A stretch of DNA of 64,000 nt from Stratiolaelaps scimitus (taxonomy: Eukaryota; Arthropoda; Arachnida; Mesostigmata; Laelapidae). Below, one piece after another: positions 23,796-34,809 of this stretch. Position 1 is the first letter of the stretch. Each line of letters starts with the position of its first letter. Location: positions 5,456,001 through 5,520,000 of the forward strand of contig JABWDB010000008.1 in NCBI GenBank assembly GCA_019614645.1. The letters run 5' to 3'. The notes below the pieces were generated by a model. That model had not been told where the DNA came from. It made no database searches and saw only the letters and a program-made list of their open reading frames with translations. Both the position numbers and the translations under genes were made by a program.

Positions 23796-25634
23796 ATGCG
23801 CTTGAATTGGCAACGCTTTGATCTGCCGACGATGAGCTACCTCGTGTCTTTGCTGGTGGGTACATTGCTGCAACGATACCACGGATCTCGATTGGTGTAC
23901 TTCTCCGAAGAGAGTGCGTACGATCGCGAACTGCAAAAATTAGACCTGGCCCGACTATGCTTCTCCAATCTATCCAACCTTATCGATGTGCTACAAGAGG
24001 GATTTCCTGAAAAGATCCATTACGTCGTGATTGTCAACGGCCGCCTGTCCGATCGAAGTTGGTCAACTCTTCGAGAGAAGGCGGAACATGTGTCATTGTC
24101 AAGGTGGATTCTACCGTCGATTGCAAACGAAACCTCCCTAGACCCATACTTCTGGACAAACAAAGAATATCTCGCCTGTCTTTTCTATGTTGACGCTGTC
24201 AGCCACATTAATTCTCCTGCTGATTTTCGACAGTGCACTCGAAGGCGAAATCTTAACGCGGGCACAATTCGGTTAGCCGAGCAATATCAGGTACTCTCGG
24301 TTTTGTTTACGTGTCTGGAACCGTGCAGCGGACAACACGCTCCCTCCGTCATTCCGCTGATTCCAGACGTTCTTAACGTATCATATAGCCTGATAGAGCC
24401 TGCGGCGCTTCCAGGGACTCCTGACCGAAAGCGGAGATTTGCTCAACTGTTGATTTTTCGAAACGCGGACATCTCCTATCGGGAGTACATTGTCGATCCG
24501 GTGTTCCAAAAGGTTCTCGGTTACGTAGGCCCGGTGGCGTTTCTCACCGGCGGGATCGCGTACTCTGCCAAAAAGCGCATTTCGCTGAAAGTGCTCGACC
24601 TCATACGGCCACTTGACCGCGCCTCATCGATCATATGCCTCCTGATTGTGTCATCGTTAATCTCAGTCCTGTATATTATACGCCGATCCCCTGACATGAT
24701 CATGCTGGTGGTGGGATTGTTCCTACAGCAGAGCATGAGGTTTAAGAAGTGGACGCGCACACTCGTCGTACGAATGCTCCTATGCTGGGTCTTACTTTTC
24801 TCATTGGTCAGTTACACCGTTGTTCGGAACAAGCTAATCTCCGAGATAAGCATCGTCAAGCCTATGATCATCCGGTCTGCAGCCGAGTTTGACGCTGCGA
24901 TAGAGACGAATAGTCTGGAGTCAATCTGTATGACCCCCTTTCCATTTTGGGATAGCATACTAAGCGAAAGTTCGCCCAATGCCATATTTCGCATGGTGGC
25001 AATTCGGAAGCGTTTGGTCGGCTTTCAAGAAGCTTCGCGACAACAGGACTGTTTTAGTCAACTGAGAGAAGATTCGACCATCATCGCGCCAATGATATAT
25101 AGGTCGAAAAGGATTAATGCCTTCGGCGAATTTATCCGATTCGCAGCAAACAACTTATTTTGGCAGTGGGCCGCGTTAGTGTTAACCCCTGATCATCCGC
25201 TAGAGCAGAAGCTCATACGGAAAACCCGTGTTCTTTCGGAAGGTGACGTTATCGATCAGAGTCATCTGGCCATTTACCACGAAGACCTCATGAGTTTCCA
25301 TCGGTGCTCCTCGAAGCAGGGGCGAAAGAAGATAAATAATCAAGATAGCCTTCTGGCAGTTTTAGTACTAGCCATCGGGTTGACGATATCACTTTTAGCA
25401 GCGGTCCTGGCAAAGGTTCGGTTCACCCTGCGGGCGAGTATCGCTACAACAGATGCATGGCCCATCCTGAGACGGCAATACAGACGGGCGGCTTCGGAGG
25501 TCGCACTCCGCGTTACAGTCCTATCGAAATGTACATATATCAAACGCTCCAATATCGCCTTCAATAATAGGATCGTTCGGGATCCAGATAAATCGATTGG
25601 CCAGCAAAAGAAAACTCGCAGCCCTACATGGTAG
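23796..25634 (+). CDS. Ionotropic receptor (IR-type ligand-gated ion channel), divergent
   Basis: An intronless frame of 612 codons with ionotropic-glutamate-receptor architecture. A poorly conserved extracellular region and first ligand-binding half (about residues 30-270) lead to a first membrane helix (about 276-296), a short pore segment (about 299-315, MIMLVVGLFLQQSMRF) and an outer-pore helix (326-345) running into VRNKLISEISIVKP. That last stretch corresponds to the SYTANLAAFLT region of iGluRs. The second ligand-binding half spans about 356-510 and a last helix about 517-540. The length fits arthropod IRs, which act as chemosensory cation channels in sensory-neuron dendrites. An in-frame Met13 (23832) is followed by a hydrophobic run (SYLVSLLVGTLL) and may be the true start with signal peptide. 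The classical ligand-binding Arg and Asp are not evident, as is usual in divergent IRs. A truncated relative lies at 27987-28913. Family call is firm; subtype is not. Confidence 0.8.
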   Translation: MRLNWQRFDLPTMSYLVSLLVGTLLQRYHGSRLVYFSEESAYDRELQKLDLARLCFSNLSNLIDVLQEGFPEKIHYVVIVNGRLSDRSWSTLREKAEHVSLSRWILPSIANETSLDPYFWTNKEYLACLFYVDAVSHINSPADFRQCTRRRNLNAGTIRLAEQYQVLSVLFTCLEPCSGQHAPSVIPLIPDVLNVSYSLIEPAALPGTPDRKRRFAQLLIFRNADISYREYIVDPVFQKVLGYVGPVAFLTGGIAYSAKKRISLKVLDLIRPLDRASSIICLLIVSSLISVLYIIRRSPDMIMLVVGLFLQQSMRFKKWTRTLVVRMLLCWVLLFSLVSYTVVRNKLISEISIVKPMIIRSAAEFDAAIETNSLESICMTPFPFWDSILSESSPNAIFRMVAIRKRLVGFQEASRQQDCFSQLREDSTIIAPMIYRSKRINAFGEFIRFAANNLFWQWAALVLTPDHPLEQKLIRKTRVLSEGDVIDQSHLAIYHEDLMSFHRCSSKQGRKKINNQDSLLAVLVLAIGLTISLLAAVLAKVRFTLRASIATTDAWPILRRQYRRAASEVALRVTVLSKCTYIKRSNIAFNNRIVRDPDKSIGQQKKTRSPTW

Positions 25635-25970
25635 TCGAATTCGTATGTTTGGAGTAAACGTGACATGAGAGAGAATGGTGTCGGCTCGCTGCAGGGGTTT
25701 TGGATAGGGACAATTTCAATCCTATCTTGATTATGGTAGAACTTACACAACGACCTTCGCTTCGTTCGCTCTCCCCCTCCGCTTAACAAGCGATCATTTA
25801 TTCAACGTGTAACAAGAATAGCTGCATTTTGACTATGAGCATGTGCAGAGTGTCGCTTCATAATTTATCAGCGTTTTAATATTAGACTATTGTGGGGGCT
25901 GCCAATTCATCATATGCAGCAGTGGTGGGTCGAGTTTGGTTTACCGCGGGAGAGGCTAGCTTCCCCATGT

Positions 25971-26004
<34 letters not shown>

Positions 26005-26900
26005 GGATCAACCTACCGTCATATGGATCCATCGCAACGCCATCAGAGGATCCCATCAGACTGTTGTAAGTGCCAATATTAAAAGCACACTTGCCTCATT
26101 CGTAGAACAGACTATTTTTTTGAGAGGGAAGAATGGACACCACCTTTAAATATGGGCCGAGCAATGTCGGACTCACCATAAATTCGAAAAAAAAAGCAGA
26201 TCTCAGGTAGCTCGTCGTACGGGGCCGCTGATGCCTTTTCTGAAGTCGGTCGAATCAGCGAAAAAGCGCGCCTACCCTCCGATCAAGTCAACACGGTCGG
26301 ATCAAACGATTAAAATCTTACAGACTATTGCCCAAGAGCGACCGGCGCCCACAGAAGCGATGTGCAATCCTCAGTGATCATTCTGGTCTAAATATCAACT
26401 GCTACAGCAGCATACTGCCACAAGACAACGCGGCAAGGAGAGCACAATGTCAAGTTCGTTCTGTAAGTTCTCAGCCAAAAGGTGGCATGGATGGAACAGT
26501 TATATGACGAGAGCACATTTACACATGTCTACGGCAGCAGATGTTCGTTGTCCCCAAAAGTGTTGCCCTGTTCCGCTGGTCAAAATCGAATATGACGAAG
26601 AGTTTCAACATCAATAAAACCAATTAATTCGAGCATTAATTTCATTCACAACATGATTTTATTATATATAATTTCTATATACGAATATTCTTTCCCGATC
26701 CTACTCTAACGTAACGATCGTCACAGTTTGTCAAAGATTATTTGGCGACATCGCCCAACGGGTGGTCATTATATCGGTGCATTCTGTTGGTACAGACAGA
26801 CACGAACAGATACCAATCTCGATTAATTTCAAGTCGTACGACGACATCTCGTTAAGTAGTATACACCATTCCCGCTACGGGCCGGGGACTAGGTGACCGA
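25635..26900. other. Intergenic stretch between receptor copies
   Basis: Holds a (TA)n run (25979-26004) and an AATAAA polyadenylation-type signal near 26615, rather far (about 980 bp) from the receptor stop. No exon seen. A 67-codon forward frame at 26909-27112 lies next to the copy B segment and is unrecognised. Confidence 0.5.
25979..26004. repeat. (CA)n/(TA)n microsatellite
   Basis: ACACACAC runs into about thirteen AT units. Confidence 0.95.
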
Positions 26901-27288
26901 GCGCTCCCGTGCAGGACCCCAATTCGGATTTTGTAACCGCATTAATGGCCGGTTTTTACGTCGCTGGTGCTATAATAATTATATCAACGGTGTGTCCCTT
27001 GGTAGCAAAAGGTGAAATAGTCACTAGGCAATCCTCATATGTGAGGATAGATCAGAGATTTGTGAAATATCAAGGATTTATATTTGCTGCAGTTCACATT
27101 GTAGGAAAATGAATAGGCCCTTTGCAACTGGGATCGAGTAAACGGCGAATTGGACTACAGCTTCAGATGTCACTGAAGCTGATCGGATCGTCGGCATTTT
27201 ACCTGAAAAATGGCTCGTTTATCACCAGTGCTTCATTCGCCATTTCTGATATACTATACGCATTAGCTCATTTTTCATCGTTTCCCAA

Positions 27289-27850
27289 GATCTGTGACGA
27301 AGCACATCTGTGTTTGTTTGGCCCGCCACGTACTTCGCCTCCCAATCGTTGGCTTCTCTACTTGAACGGACGTTTCCATTACAGCTATACGGGAGAAGCT
27401 TGTTATATATCAAAAGAGGTTGAATCCTTGTTCAACACTGTTTTCTTTACTGTTTAGAACAGTAGAAATAGCAACTTTTTCTGCTATCGTTTGCCGGCCC
27501 AGATACAGGGGAATTGTCATTGTGTAGAGGAAAAAATTCACCTCGAACAGCAAGCATCCAACAATGCTATGGAAGGGATGCCTATCGAGTCGGTTGCCAA
27601 CGCCCGAATGCGATACAATAAGCGATAAACTCGGTACTCATTGCCGCATAAAAAGTGTATAATTTTGCTGGGCACAAAAGTTGTGTATCAGTTCACTTGG
27701 CCGTGGTTGTGTTAGATCGTAGATGACAGACTTCCAAGAACGTTCGCAACTTCGAGACACGACAGAAATCACCCTCCCAAATGAACAAAGTCCAAGAAAA
27801 CCCTATCTGTGTTACATTTCAATTTGAGTTCCCTTCCATACATATACATG
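27289..27850 (+). repeat. Duplicated segment, copy B
   Basis: Direct-orientation counterpart of 22273-22870, offset about 5.0 kb. Landmarks shared with copy A include the block ending TTCGCCTCCCAA (27330-27345), the tract ATTGTGTAGAGGAAA (27518-27533), GCATAAAAAGTG (27647-27658) and the block around CGACAGAAATC (27761-27771). The coding-like frame of copy A is interrupted here by a frameshift after the ATYFASQ block. Its 3' end at about 27850 marks the left side of a deletion that removed the region corresponding to about 22.9-24.46 kb of copy A. Confidence 0.75.
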
Positions 27851-27986
27851 TAAACGTGTCTGAAACATTAGGCACCATTAGCAGTCTGTACGTGTTCGTG
27901 CAGAAGAACTGCTTCGCCTATCGCGTCACGGATAATCGATCCCATTAGGCCTTAATAACGAACGGTCACATATGTGACAGATTAAC

Positions 27987-28913
27987 TTGATCTATCCGTC
28001 GGCGTGGACGATGCAACAGGCCGACATTTTTACCGCTCCTCTGTTTATCGCCAGAGTGTATAATCGATATGTCCTTACGAGCTGTTGCATTGAGAAGGAG
28101 CAATGCAATACATCACCCTTGTATCAAGATATTCCTAAACAGCGGAGACACTCAAACGTTAACATCCACTGCCACCCCCTAGCTGTCATGATAGGCCATC
28201 ATCACAATGAATAATTTACTGTACATGCTCGTCATTACGTTGTGCTCGTTGTGCTAGGTCTGTTTCTCCAGCAGGGTATGAGGTTAACGGAGTGGACGCG
28301 GACGCTCTCCACGCAAATACTGGCCTTTTCAATACTGCTGTTTTCACTTGTCATTCCCATCGCTGTGCGGAACAAGCTGGTGTCGGAGCTCACCGTGACA
28401 AAACCCACGGTACTGGGGAGCGCTCGCAAATTTGCCAACGCAATTGGCGAGAGGCGGATCACGGCGATTTGTATTGTCCCCTACAAGTTCTGGGAACCCA
28501 CCTTGCATCAGAGCTCGCCCAGCGTGGTATTCCACAGAGCTGCCAATCACCAGATGTCCGGCACCGTGTACCGGGTGTCGAGTCAGCTCGATTGCCTCCA
28601 ATTTGTGGCTGACGAGTTCTTTTGGCAGTGGACTGGGCTTTTAATTACGCCAGATCACCCACTGCAACACAAGCTGTCACATACTATCCTCATACTTAAT
28701 GAGCGCAAAATCCTAGGTAGATTCCAGTCCAAAGTCACCCGCAAACGAATGACGTTCCTGCAGAGTATTGTGTTGGCGAACTGCCCCGAAACAGTTGACA
28801 ATATTGAATGCATGGCAGCCTTTCTTGTGTTGGCTATTCGCTTAAGTTTGTCTGCACTTACAGCGATTCCGACATTAATTCGATTCCTCTGTGAGATATA
28901 CAGTATAATATAA
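27987..28913 (+). pseudogene. Truncated ionotropic receptor copy
   Basis: From 28212 an open frame of about 230 codons aligns with residues about 297-545 of the receptor at 23796-25634. It carries the pore segment (VVLGLFLQQGMRL), outer-pore helix, second ligand-binding half with FFWQWTGLLITPDHPLQ, and last helix, ending at TAA in 28911-28913. It lacks roughly 27 residues that the intact copy has between the DC pair and FWQW, an in-frame loss. Upstream, 27987-28080 reads QQADIFTAPLFIARVYNRYV, positioned where the intact copy has its RNADI segment, but stops and shifts follow through the first membrane helix. The N-terminal 200 or so residues are absent, and there is no start codon giving a full receptor. 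The many synonymous differences within the retained part suggest a long functional life before decay. A fragmentary expressed protein cannot be excluded. Confidence 0.7.
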
Positions 28914-31900
28914 ATAAGAACTATGTGGATTTTCGACAAAAAACATGCTGAGTCCGAGTCACTGTGCTCTGCTCGCTCCGAAGAGAAGGAGAACAGACAT
29001 ACTTCTGGGCACACGGCCCATAATCGATGACATCTTCTAGTCAGCATAATTGAACAAAATTGTCTCACAGTTTTGTCAAACTATCAGCACGCCATACCGG
29101 TATTGTAGTGTGAGCATTGTGCAGTTTCAGGAACAGACCGAGTTACAAGAGTTACTTCAAGGAGTGCCAAATTTTACCGAATCACATCTGGGGTTCATAT
29201 ATAGCTTATGTTTACACCAGACTTGTGTGCGAGACTGCGATGTCAGCCGTTGATAGTTTGTACACGTTGAATATGTGCAACATTGTGTAGATACTTCCTA
29301 TATTTAATCGCCCATGAAGAATATCATTAAAATAAAATATCATGAGTCTATTTGTATTTGATCTTGTCCATCGCACAATCACATATATGACATTGTAACA
29401 ATTTGCACAATGAAATAACTCAATGTAAATTTCAGAACTTTCAAGCACAAACAACCCTTAGCAGGGAGCTTAAGAGAAATGTGGGTATCGAAAATAATCA
29501 CAACACCAGAAAAATCACAACACCAGATAAAAACAGCTCTCATGAATCTCTATAGTATTCCGACCAGGAAACACAACATAGAGCACACAACGTAGTGCAT
29601 ACATACCTAGAAATTTATTCAAACACACAATAATTAGGAATTATTGCAAACCTTCCCCAGATATCGAAGCAATGCTAAGCAATTAACGATTGAGTTAACT
29701 AACTGTGTGGCCATCTTTGGTACCAAGCGAGCTAGCTAGCCTTGTGCTACGGATCCTAGCTGCGTGCACGGCTTTATCAAATCAGATACGTTTCACTCTG
29801 TGGTAATTTTCGGTTCAGGTGGAAAAAAACTTGTGGAAATATTATATATTGAACCCTCAATATCCATTCATTACTTCTCTGACGATTACTCGCTCTGGAG
29901 AGGGTCGCTGAGGCCAGCACACCGATCGGCGATCATTCAACGCTGTTAAGTGACCTCCATCACGCCAATGTCGACGCTGAGTGCCCCATCAGCTGTACAA
30001 ATTATCATTCAAACTATTGTAATCAGATCGATAGGTAAATTTCTACAACGTTCCTGACATGTCGCAATGTGACAATTTCACACAGATCTCTAATGGGAAG
30101 GTAGACGAGAATAAACCAGATCGATAATGCACAAATTTAGTCATTCATTGTTAGACACACACACCAATTCACTCCAGCGACTCAACCAACATGATAGGTC
30201 CTTGAAGCGATCCTACATAGCGATATCGTGGCCTCACTGCCCTGTAACGACAGACGAGGATCGCCTATGAGAGAAGAGCGTGCGCTCGACGTACACCACG
30301 ATCTTCTAATTCCCGTTGTCATATTCACCTACCACTATATATAAAGTGACCATAACTATAATATCATTTAACTATAACTCTGATTATAACGAGAACAACT
30401 TAATCCGGTGTAGTCCTCGGGTTAACCTGAGCCCGATGAAGTACTTCCTTCATTCGAAGGCCTCGACAAATTTGAAAATTTTAAAGATAGGCTCAGCAAC
30501 GAGGGGTCCTGCAACGCCAAGAGGAGGATTTTCTAAGAGGAAATCTACCGTCGCTATCTCAAAAGCACACAGGCAAAGGGGAGACGCTGGGTCTCGGATC
30601 TTCCTGCCATGTACGACAGAAGTTAATGAGATTAAATCAAGATAGGGTGAGCTAAGGTAATCTTTATTGGTTTATTAATGGCTCACCCGATGGCTCACCC
30701 GTTCATCTCATATCCTTCAGCCTATTTATACGATGTAGGTCCATTTATTGCCACATGATACATTACCGTGACGACCTGTTCTAGGCCAAACATACCTTCC
30801 ACAAAAAATGTGTTGCCTACCGTATTTTTGGAACGTATGTACCTAACAGCGTAAGGGCTAACATCCAATCTTCATCTAAATGTATCGTAAGTTGTGCTTA
30901 AAAGAATCTGTGACCAAGAATTAGGTTTAGCGGTGAGCAACCACTAGAACCTCGCTGAGTTATCACCATCTGCAGTTATGTTATTGCTTTTGTGGACATC
31001 AGCTGGCTGCCGCTAGCCAGCCATTTCCGTCCACCTGTCGCTGCGGCGCTTCTGTCCAGACCCGAAAGGTAGGTACAATAGCAATGATATTCTCGAGCGA
31101 CATCGGGGACTATTGGTTGGTTGGTTGGTCGAACGCACGCTCGCTCGCTTGCTCACTCGGCCAGCTACGCAGCCACTGAGGTAGCTGTTGTCATGTTGCC
31201 TTTCTTGCTGCTTGTTTTGACTCGGAAGCTGCTCCGATGTCCACTGTGTTTGACTTGTTTGAATATTGCCGAGAGCAACGACGAGACTCAGCCAAACAGC
31301 CGGCTGAGTACACAGTCGCGGCCTCGGACGGGGACAAAGTTCGAAGAGTAGCACAAGCACAGCAACAGCGTGCGTTGTTACTAGCCGTCGCCGCCGCCGC
31401 CGCCCCGGCCGAACACAACGGCACGAACAGGGAACAACTGTCGAACGGAAACCGTCTGCCGTCATGAACAAGAAGCTGACCTCGACCGATGTCACCTAGC
31501 TCACTCAGGTTTGTCCACTTGTTGCCAAGGGGTTAGGCAGAAAAAAACAAAAAAAAAGGCAGATAGATCGGCAAGTAGGCAACACGCGTGTGTTGATGGA
31601 TCACAAGCTTCCTAATACTTTCCACCAATGCTATAGTACTTCCCTCTTGTGCTATACTGTAACAGTAGATAGGCCTGTTGCTGAGCGTGTAGCGTGTGGC
31701 GTCGAATGGCTATCGAATGCATTTAACATCGGCGACACGCAAAGGTGTTGAATGAAGACGCCAATGGCTCATACGAGCCCGAATTGGCCAAGGTCGATGA
31801 CATGGCTGCCCGAACTTCAAAGTAAATAGTCGCTCGAAGGGAAAAACGCTACATGGCGAGGTTGCCCATGGCGACTACGTGGCCGAAGCGGGTGGACGTG

Positions 31901-32134
31901 ACGATAAACCAAAAAATCCAACTTTAAAATGTTGATCTTTTCCCCGTTGGCAAAATAAACCCACTCGGGAAATCCAAACGGATCGAACGCGTGGCAATGG
32001 TTGGAGAGCGGTCCGATTAACGAACAAATTTAAGGGAAATATTTCTGTTTAATATTTTTCGAGACGCCTGCACACATGGCAATTGCTATTTGTGCACGCT
32101 TGAGTGAATGATTGATGACTCTATTTGTATTTAG
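28914..32134. other. Intergenic stretch, no gene recognised
   Basis: Contains a possible SINE 3' end at about 30645-30700 and a CpG-containing triplet-rich block at 31010-31500, with five consecutive GCC-type units near 31390-31403, that could be a promoter or 5' untranslated region for the plus-strand exon candidate at 32135. Overlapping frames there on both strands are Arg/Ala/Pro-rich and unconvincing. Confidence 0.45.
30645..30700 (-). mobile_element. Possible SINE 3' end
   Basis: Read on the minus strand, AATAAACCAATAAAGATTACC closely matches the end of the tRNA-derived element at 52255-52400 (AATAAATCAATAAAGCTTTACC). Only the tail region is recognisable, so this is a weak fragment call. 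Confidence 0.3.
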
Positions 32135-32401
32135 AATAATTACAAGACAACGTCGGATGCTCTGGATATCGAGAAAATATCTCTGATGGAGCGAAGTGGG
32201 CGCCTAAACGATCCGGACTTCTTGTTTTTATGGGGGGTTTCGGGAAACGATCCGGACCAGGTGGCTGATTTGGCCATGCCCCCAGGACACAACTGTAGCG
32301 AGGTGACGACGTCAGTGCAGCATCATATCCGACAGCGTATTGAATATCTTAGCAAGTGGAGAATGGAGGATCCCATAGACAGGCAAGCAGACCTACGATA
32401 G
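32135..32401 (+). CDS. Candidate exon of an unrecognised gene
   Basis: A pyrimidine-rich acceptor (CTATTTGTATTTAG) at 32134 is followed by an open frame starting NNYKTTSDALDIEKIS, then FLFLWGVSGNDPDQVADLAM and later HIRQRIEYLSKWRMEDPIDR. The residue mix is protein-like and free of the repeat bias of neighbouring frames. It either ends at a TAG at 32399-32401 or is spliced at a GC-type donor (CAG followed by GCAAGC) at 32382. I know no family with these motifs. Start exon and partners were not found; 31.0-31.5 kb is a possible promoter. Confidence 0.35.
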   Translation, partial: NNYKTTSDALDIEKISLMERSGRLNDPDFLFLWGVSGNDPDQVADLAMPPGHNCSEVTTSVQHHIRQRIEYLSKWRMEDPIDRQADLR

Positions 32402-32995
32402 CTCTAAAGCTATTGTTTATCACATGAACTGAAGCGTTATCAACACTGCGGCTCCGCTAAAAAAAACAACCCGAAGTATATCAGTTACATTGTATTATTG
32501 CTTAACTTGCTTAATCGGCCACAATTTGGCCGCATGAAAGCTTGCGGCAGTTTGAGGTTATGGTCGCTGACGATTGAATCTCATGTGATGCAGTCGTAAG
32601 TAACCACCTCAATGGTTAAATTCAGTTTATATGAAAATGGACAAAAAGAAGGCTAAGAAGTCAACCGACGAAGCGTACATCTATAATAGAAAACTTCGAT
32701 ACGGAGTGAGGAGGATTTTGTTCTAATCGAAATAATCATAGGAATAATAGCGTTCTCCAGCTACCAAATATTGTGTCGAATAGATTGTATCTATATACCA
32801 TACATAGGCATTCGTCGTCGTCTCGACGTCTCAGATATCCTTATCACATTGTTGTTACGACCATTCACATTCGGAGATTGCCGTAGGCCTGTTCGAAAAC
32901 TCCCCCAGTTTCGCCCATGCTTCCGCTGCTGTTTGATCCGTTCCACAATCCGTTGAAACCGTCATACTAGATCCATGATACACTGAACGGGTCTA

Positions 32996-33020
32996 TATAT
33001 ATATATATATATATATATAT
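32996..33020. repeat. (TA)n microsatellite
   Basis: About twelve AT units. Confidence 0.95.
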
Positions 33021-34111
33021 CATTACGGGCTTTGTCAATGACGATGAAATTTATCTGTGAGCTAAGGCAACAGAACAAAAAACTCAGAGATTGCTTATTG
33101 CAAACGAAAGACGTCTCACTACAACATCTCTGGACGCCCCCTCCCCGTTGAGGGAGGCGTTTTCAGGTGCCATTCGAACGAGGAATGGCCAGCAGCCAGC
33201 CTATTGGCCGTGCGCGAGAGAAACAAAGAGAGAGAGATCGCTAGAGGGAGATAGCTCAGATTCGATAGACCACGTCTCCAGCGTTCGAGGTATATAAGGA
33301 TGCGTGTGCCGTAGAAGCCGTATGAAGAACGTGTGTCGAACACAGATAATACAAACAGAACGGAAAAGAGGCGTGTTATAACAACTGGCCACGCAATCCG
33401 AACGTATTCAATAGTTAAATCTATACAGCTAGATGGTATCCGTTCCATGATTTCTGCTGGGACAGCAGCCGATGTCTGCAGGTCACGACGCATTACGATA
33501 TTGAAAAAAAAAATGAAATCTTACTCGTTGCGGCTGAGACCTGCATCATGTTATCGAATGGATGGCCCTGAACGTGATCTCTACGGCATTGTTTCACTGT
33601 TGCGGATGACCAAAATACGCCCATATTAAAAGATAAGCGTCTCATATGCTCATAGTGATCATTCATCTATTCCCAAGGGGGTGGCATTCCCTTCGAGATC
33701 GGCTGAGACATTAGCAACTGACGGATCAAACTGGTTAGCATCACAAGCGTCTTGATTGCCTTCGTATAGTTCTACCTATTGCACAGCCCATTGAGCTGTA
33801 ACAGCAGCTCGTTGTGAAATGATACTTCAGTGGACGGTATTTTCAAGGCCAGAGTGGTAAGGAATTGAAACGTCGGAGATTAGTAGCGCCCAACGACAGA
33901 TTCGAAAGCGTTGTCAATGATCACATAACCACATAAATGAGGTAGACAGGTTTCACTTGATGCGGAATGATGTGAGGTGGTGTTCGCTGTTGTCTGTTGT
34001 GGGCCTGGAACTACATCTGCAGTAATGTATACGATTCGTGGACATTCTAATTTACGCGGTGACTGAATTTTATACCGTGAATACCGGCAGACTTCAAAAT
34101 GGTGGAGATCG

Positions 34112-34139
34112 GTATATATATATATATATATATATATAT
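34112..34139. repeat. (TA)n microsatellite abutting an inverted duplication
   Basis: About fourteen TA units that end exactly where the left arm of the 34141-34736 inverted duplication begins. Confidence 0.95.
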
Positions 34140-34140
34140 G

Positions 34141-34736
34141 TCTAGTAACGCGTGTAAGTGCAACACTTTACGATTTAGTTTCATCGAACTCTCGATACGA
34201 ATACAGTAGACAAGATTGTCGCCGCCGCATTTACTCAGTGTTTCATGTACGCGTGCACTAATGCTATTGATATTATTTTGTTCAGTCACGGCATAAAGCA
34301 GCGTGCCGATGATTCGATCTCGTGAAAACGTACATGTACGTGCCTATATATATATATATAATTATCGCTCCCGTTTTATGTATAGGTCTGAATTTTTACT
34401 TATCTGCTTCTTTGTCCCATTTTGCCTCAGGGATCCAGCACAGTCCTTACGGCTAACTGCTCTATCGGTTTCAAGTGCGTTTCTATATAAATAATAATGA
34501 ATTTTCCTCTCATATATGTATATATATACGGGCACGTGCATTTACGGTTCCACGACATCCGAATCGTCGACAAGCTGCTTTATGCCGTGACTGAATTTGA
34601 TAATATCAATAGCATTAGTGCACGCGTACATGAAACACGGAGTGAATGCACTGGCGACAATCTTGTCTACCGTACTCGTATCGAGAGTTCGATGAAACAA
34701 CATGGTAAAGTGTTGCACTTACAGGCGTTACTAGAC
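34141..34736. repeat. Inverted duplication with ~160-bp arms
   Basis: The left arm (34141-34301, starting TCTAGTAACGCGTGTAAGTG) is the reverse complement of the right arm (34575-34736, ending TTACAGGCGTTACTAGAC) with scattered mismatches and one or two small indels. The 273-bp spacer contains two further short TA runs (34346-34361 and about 34513-34530). No coding capacity, no terminal transposon motif recognised. It could be a foldback element, a palindromic duplication made by replication slippage at (TA)n, or a source of hairpin RNA. Confidence 0.85.
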
Positions 34737-34755
34737 TGAAATATGGACTACCTAT

Positions 34756-34807
34756 GAAGCTGGCCCACAATATATATAATATATTGTATATAATGTGGCC
34801 CAGCTTC
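34756..34807. repeat. Short inverted repeat with AT-rich core
   Basis: GAAGCTGGCCCACA at 34756-34769 pairs with TGTGGCCCAGCTTC at 34794-34807 with a small offset, around an alternating AT core. It sits 20 bp beyond the larger inverted duplication and has the same TA-centred design. Confidence 0.8.
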
Positions 34808-34809
34808 AA

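Larger units (their letters stand above)
32402..34140. other. Intergenic stretch
   Basis: Includes a (TA)n run (32996-33020) and a short basic frame at 32631-32726 (MKMDKKKAKKSTDEAYIYNR) that could be an exon but has no phase-compatible partner. Otherwise nothing recognisable. Confidence 0.4.

Noticed and set aside
32631..32726. Short basic frame MKMDKKKAKKSTDEAYIYNR.
   Set aside because: An acceptor-like TTCAG precedes it, but its phase does not match the exon candidate at 32135 and no start or partner exon could be defined.
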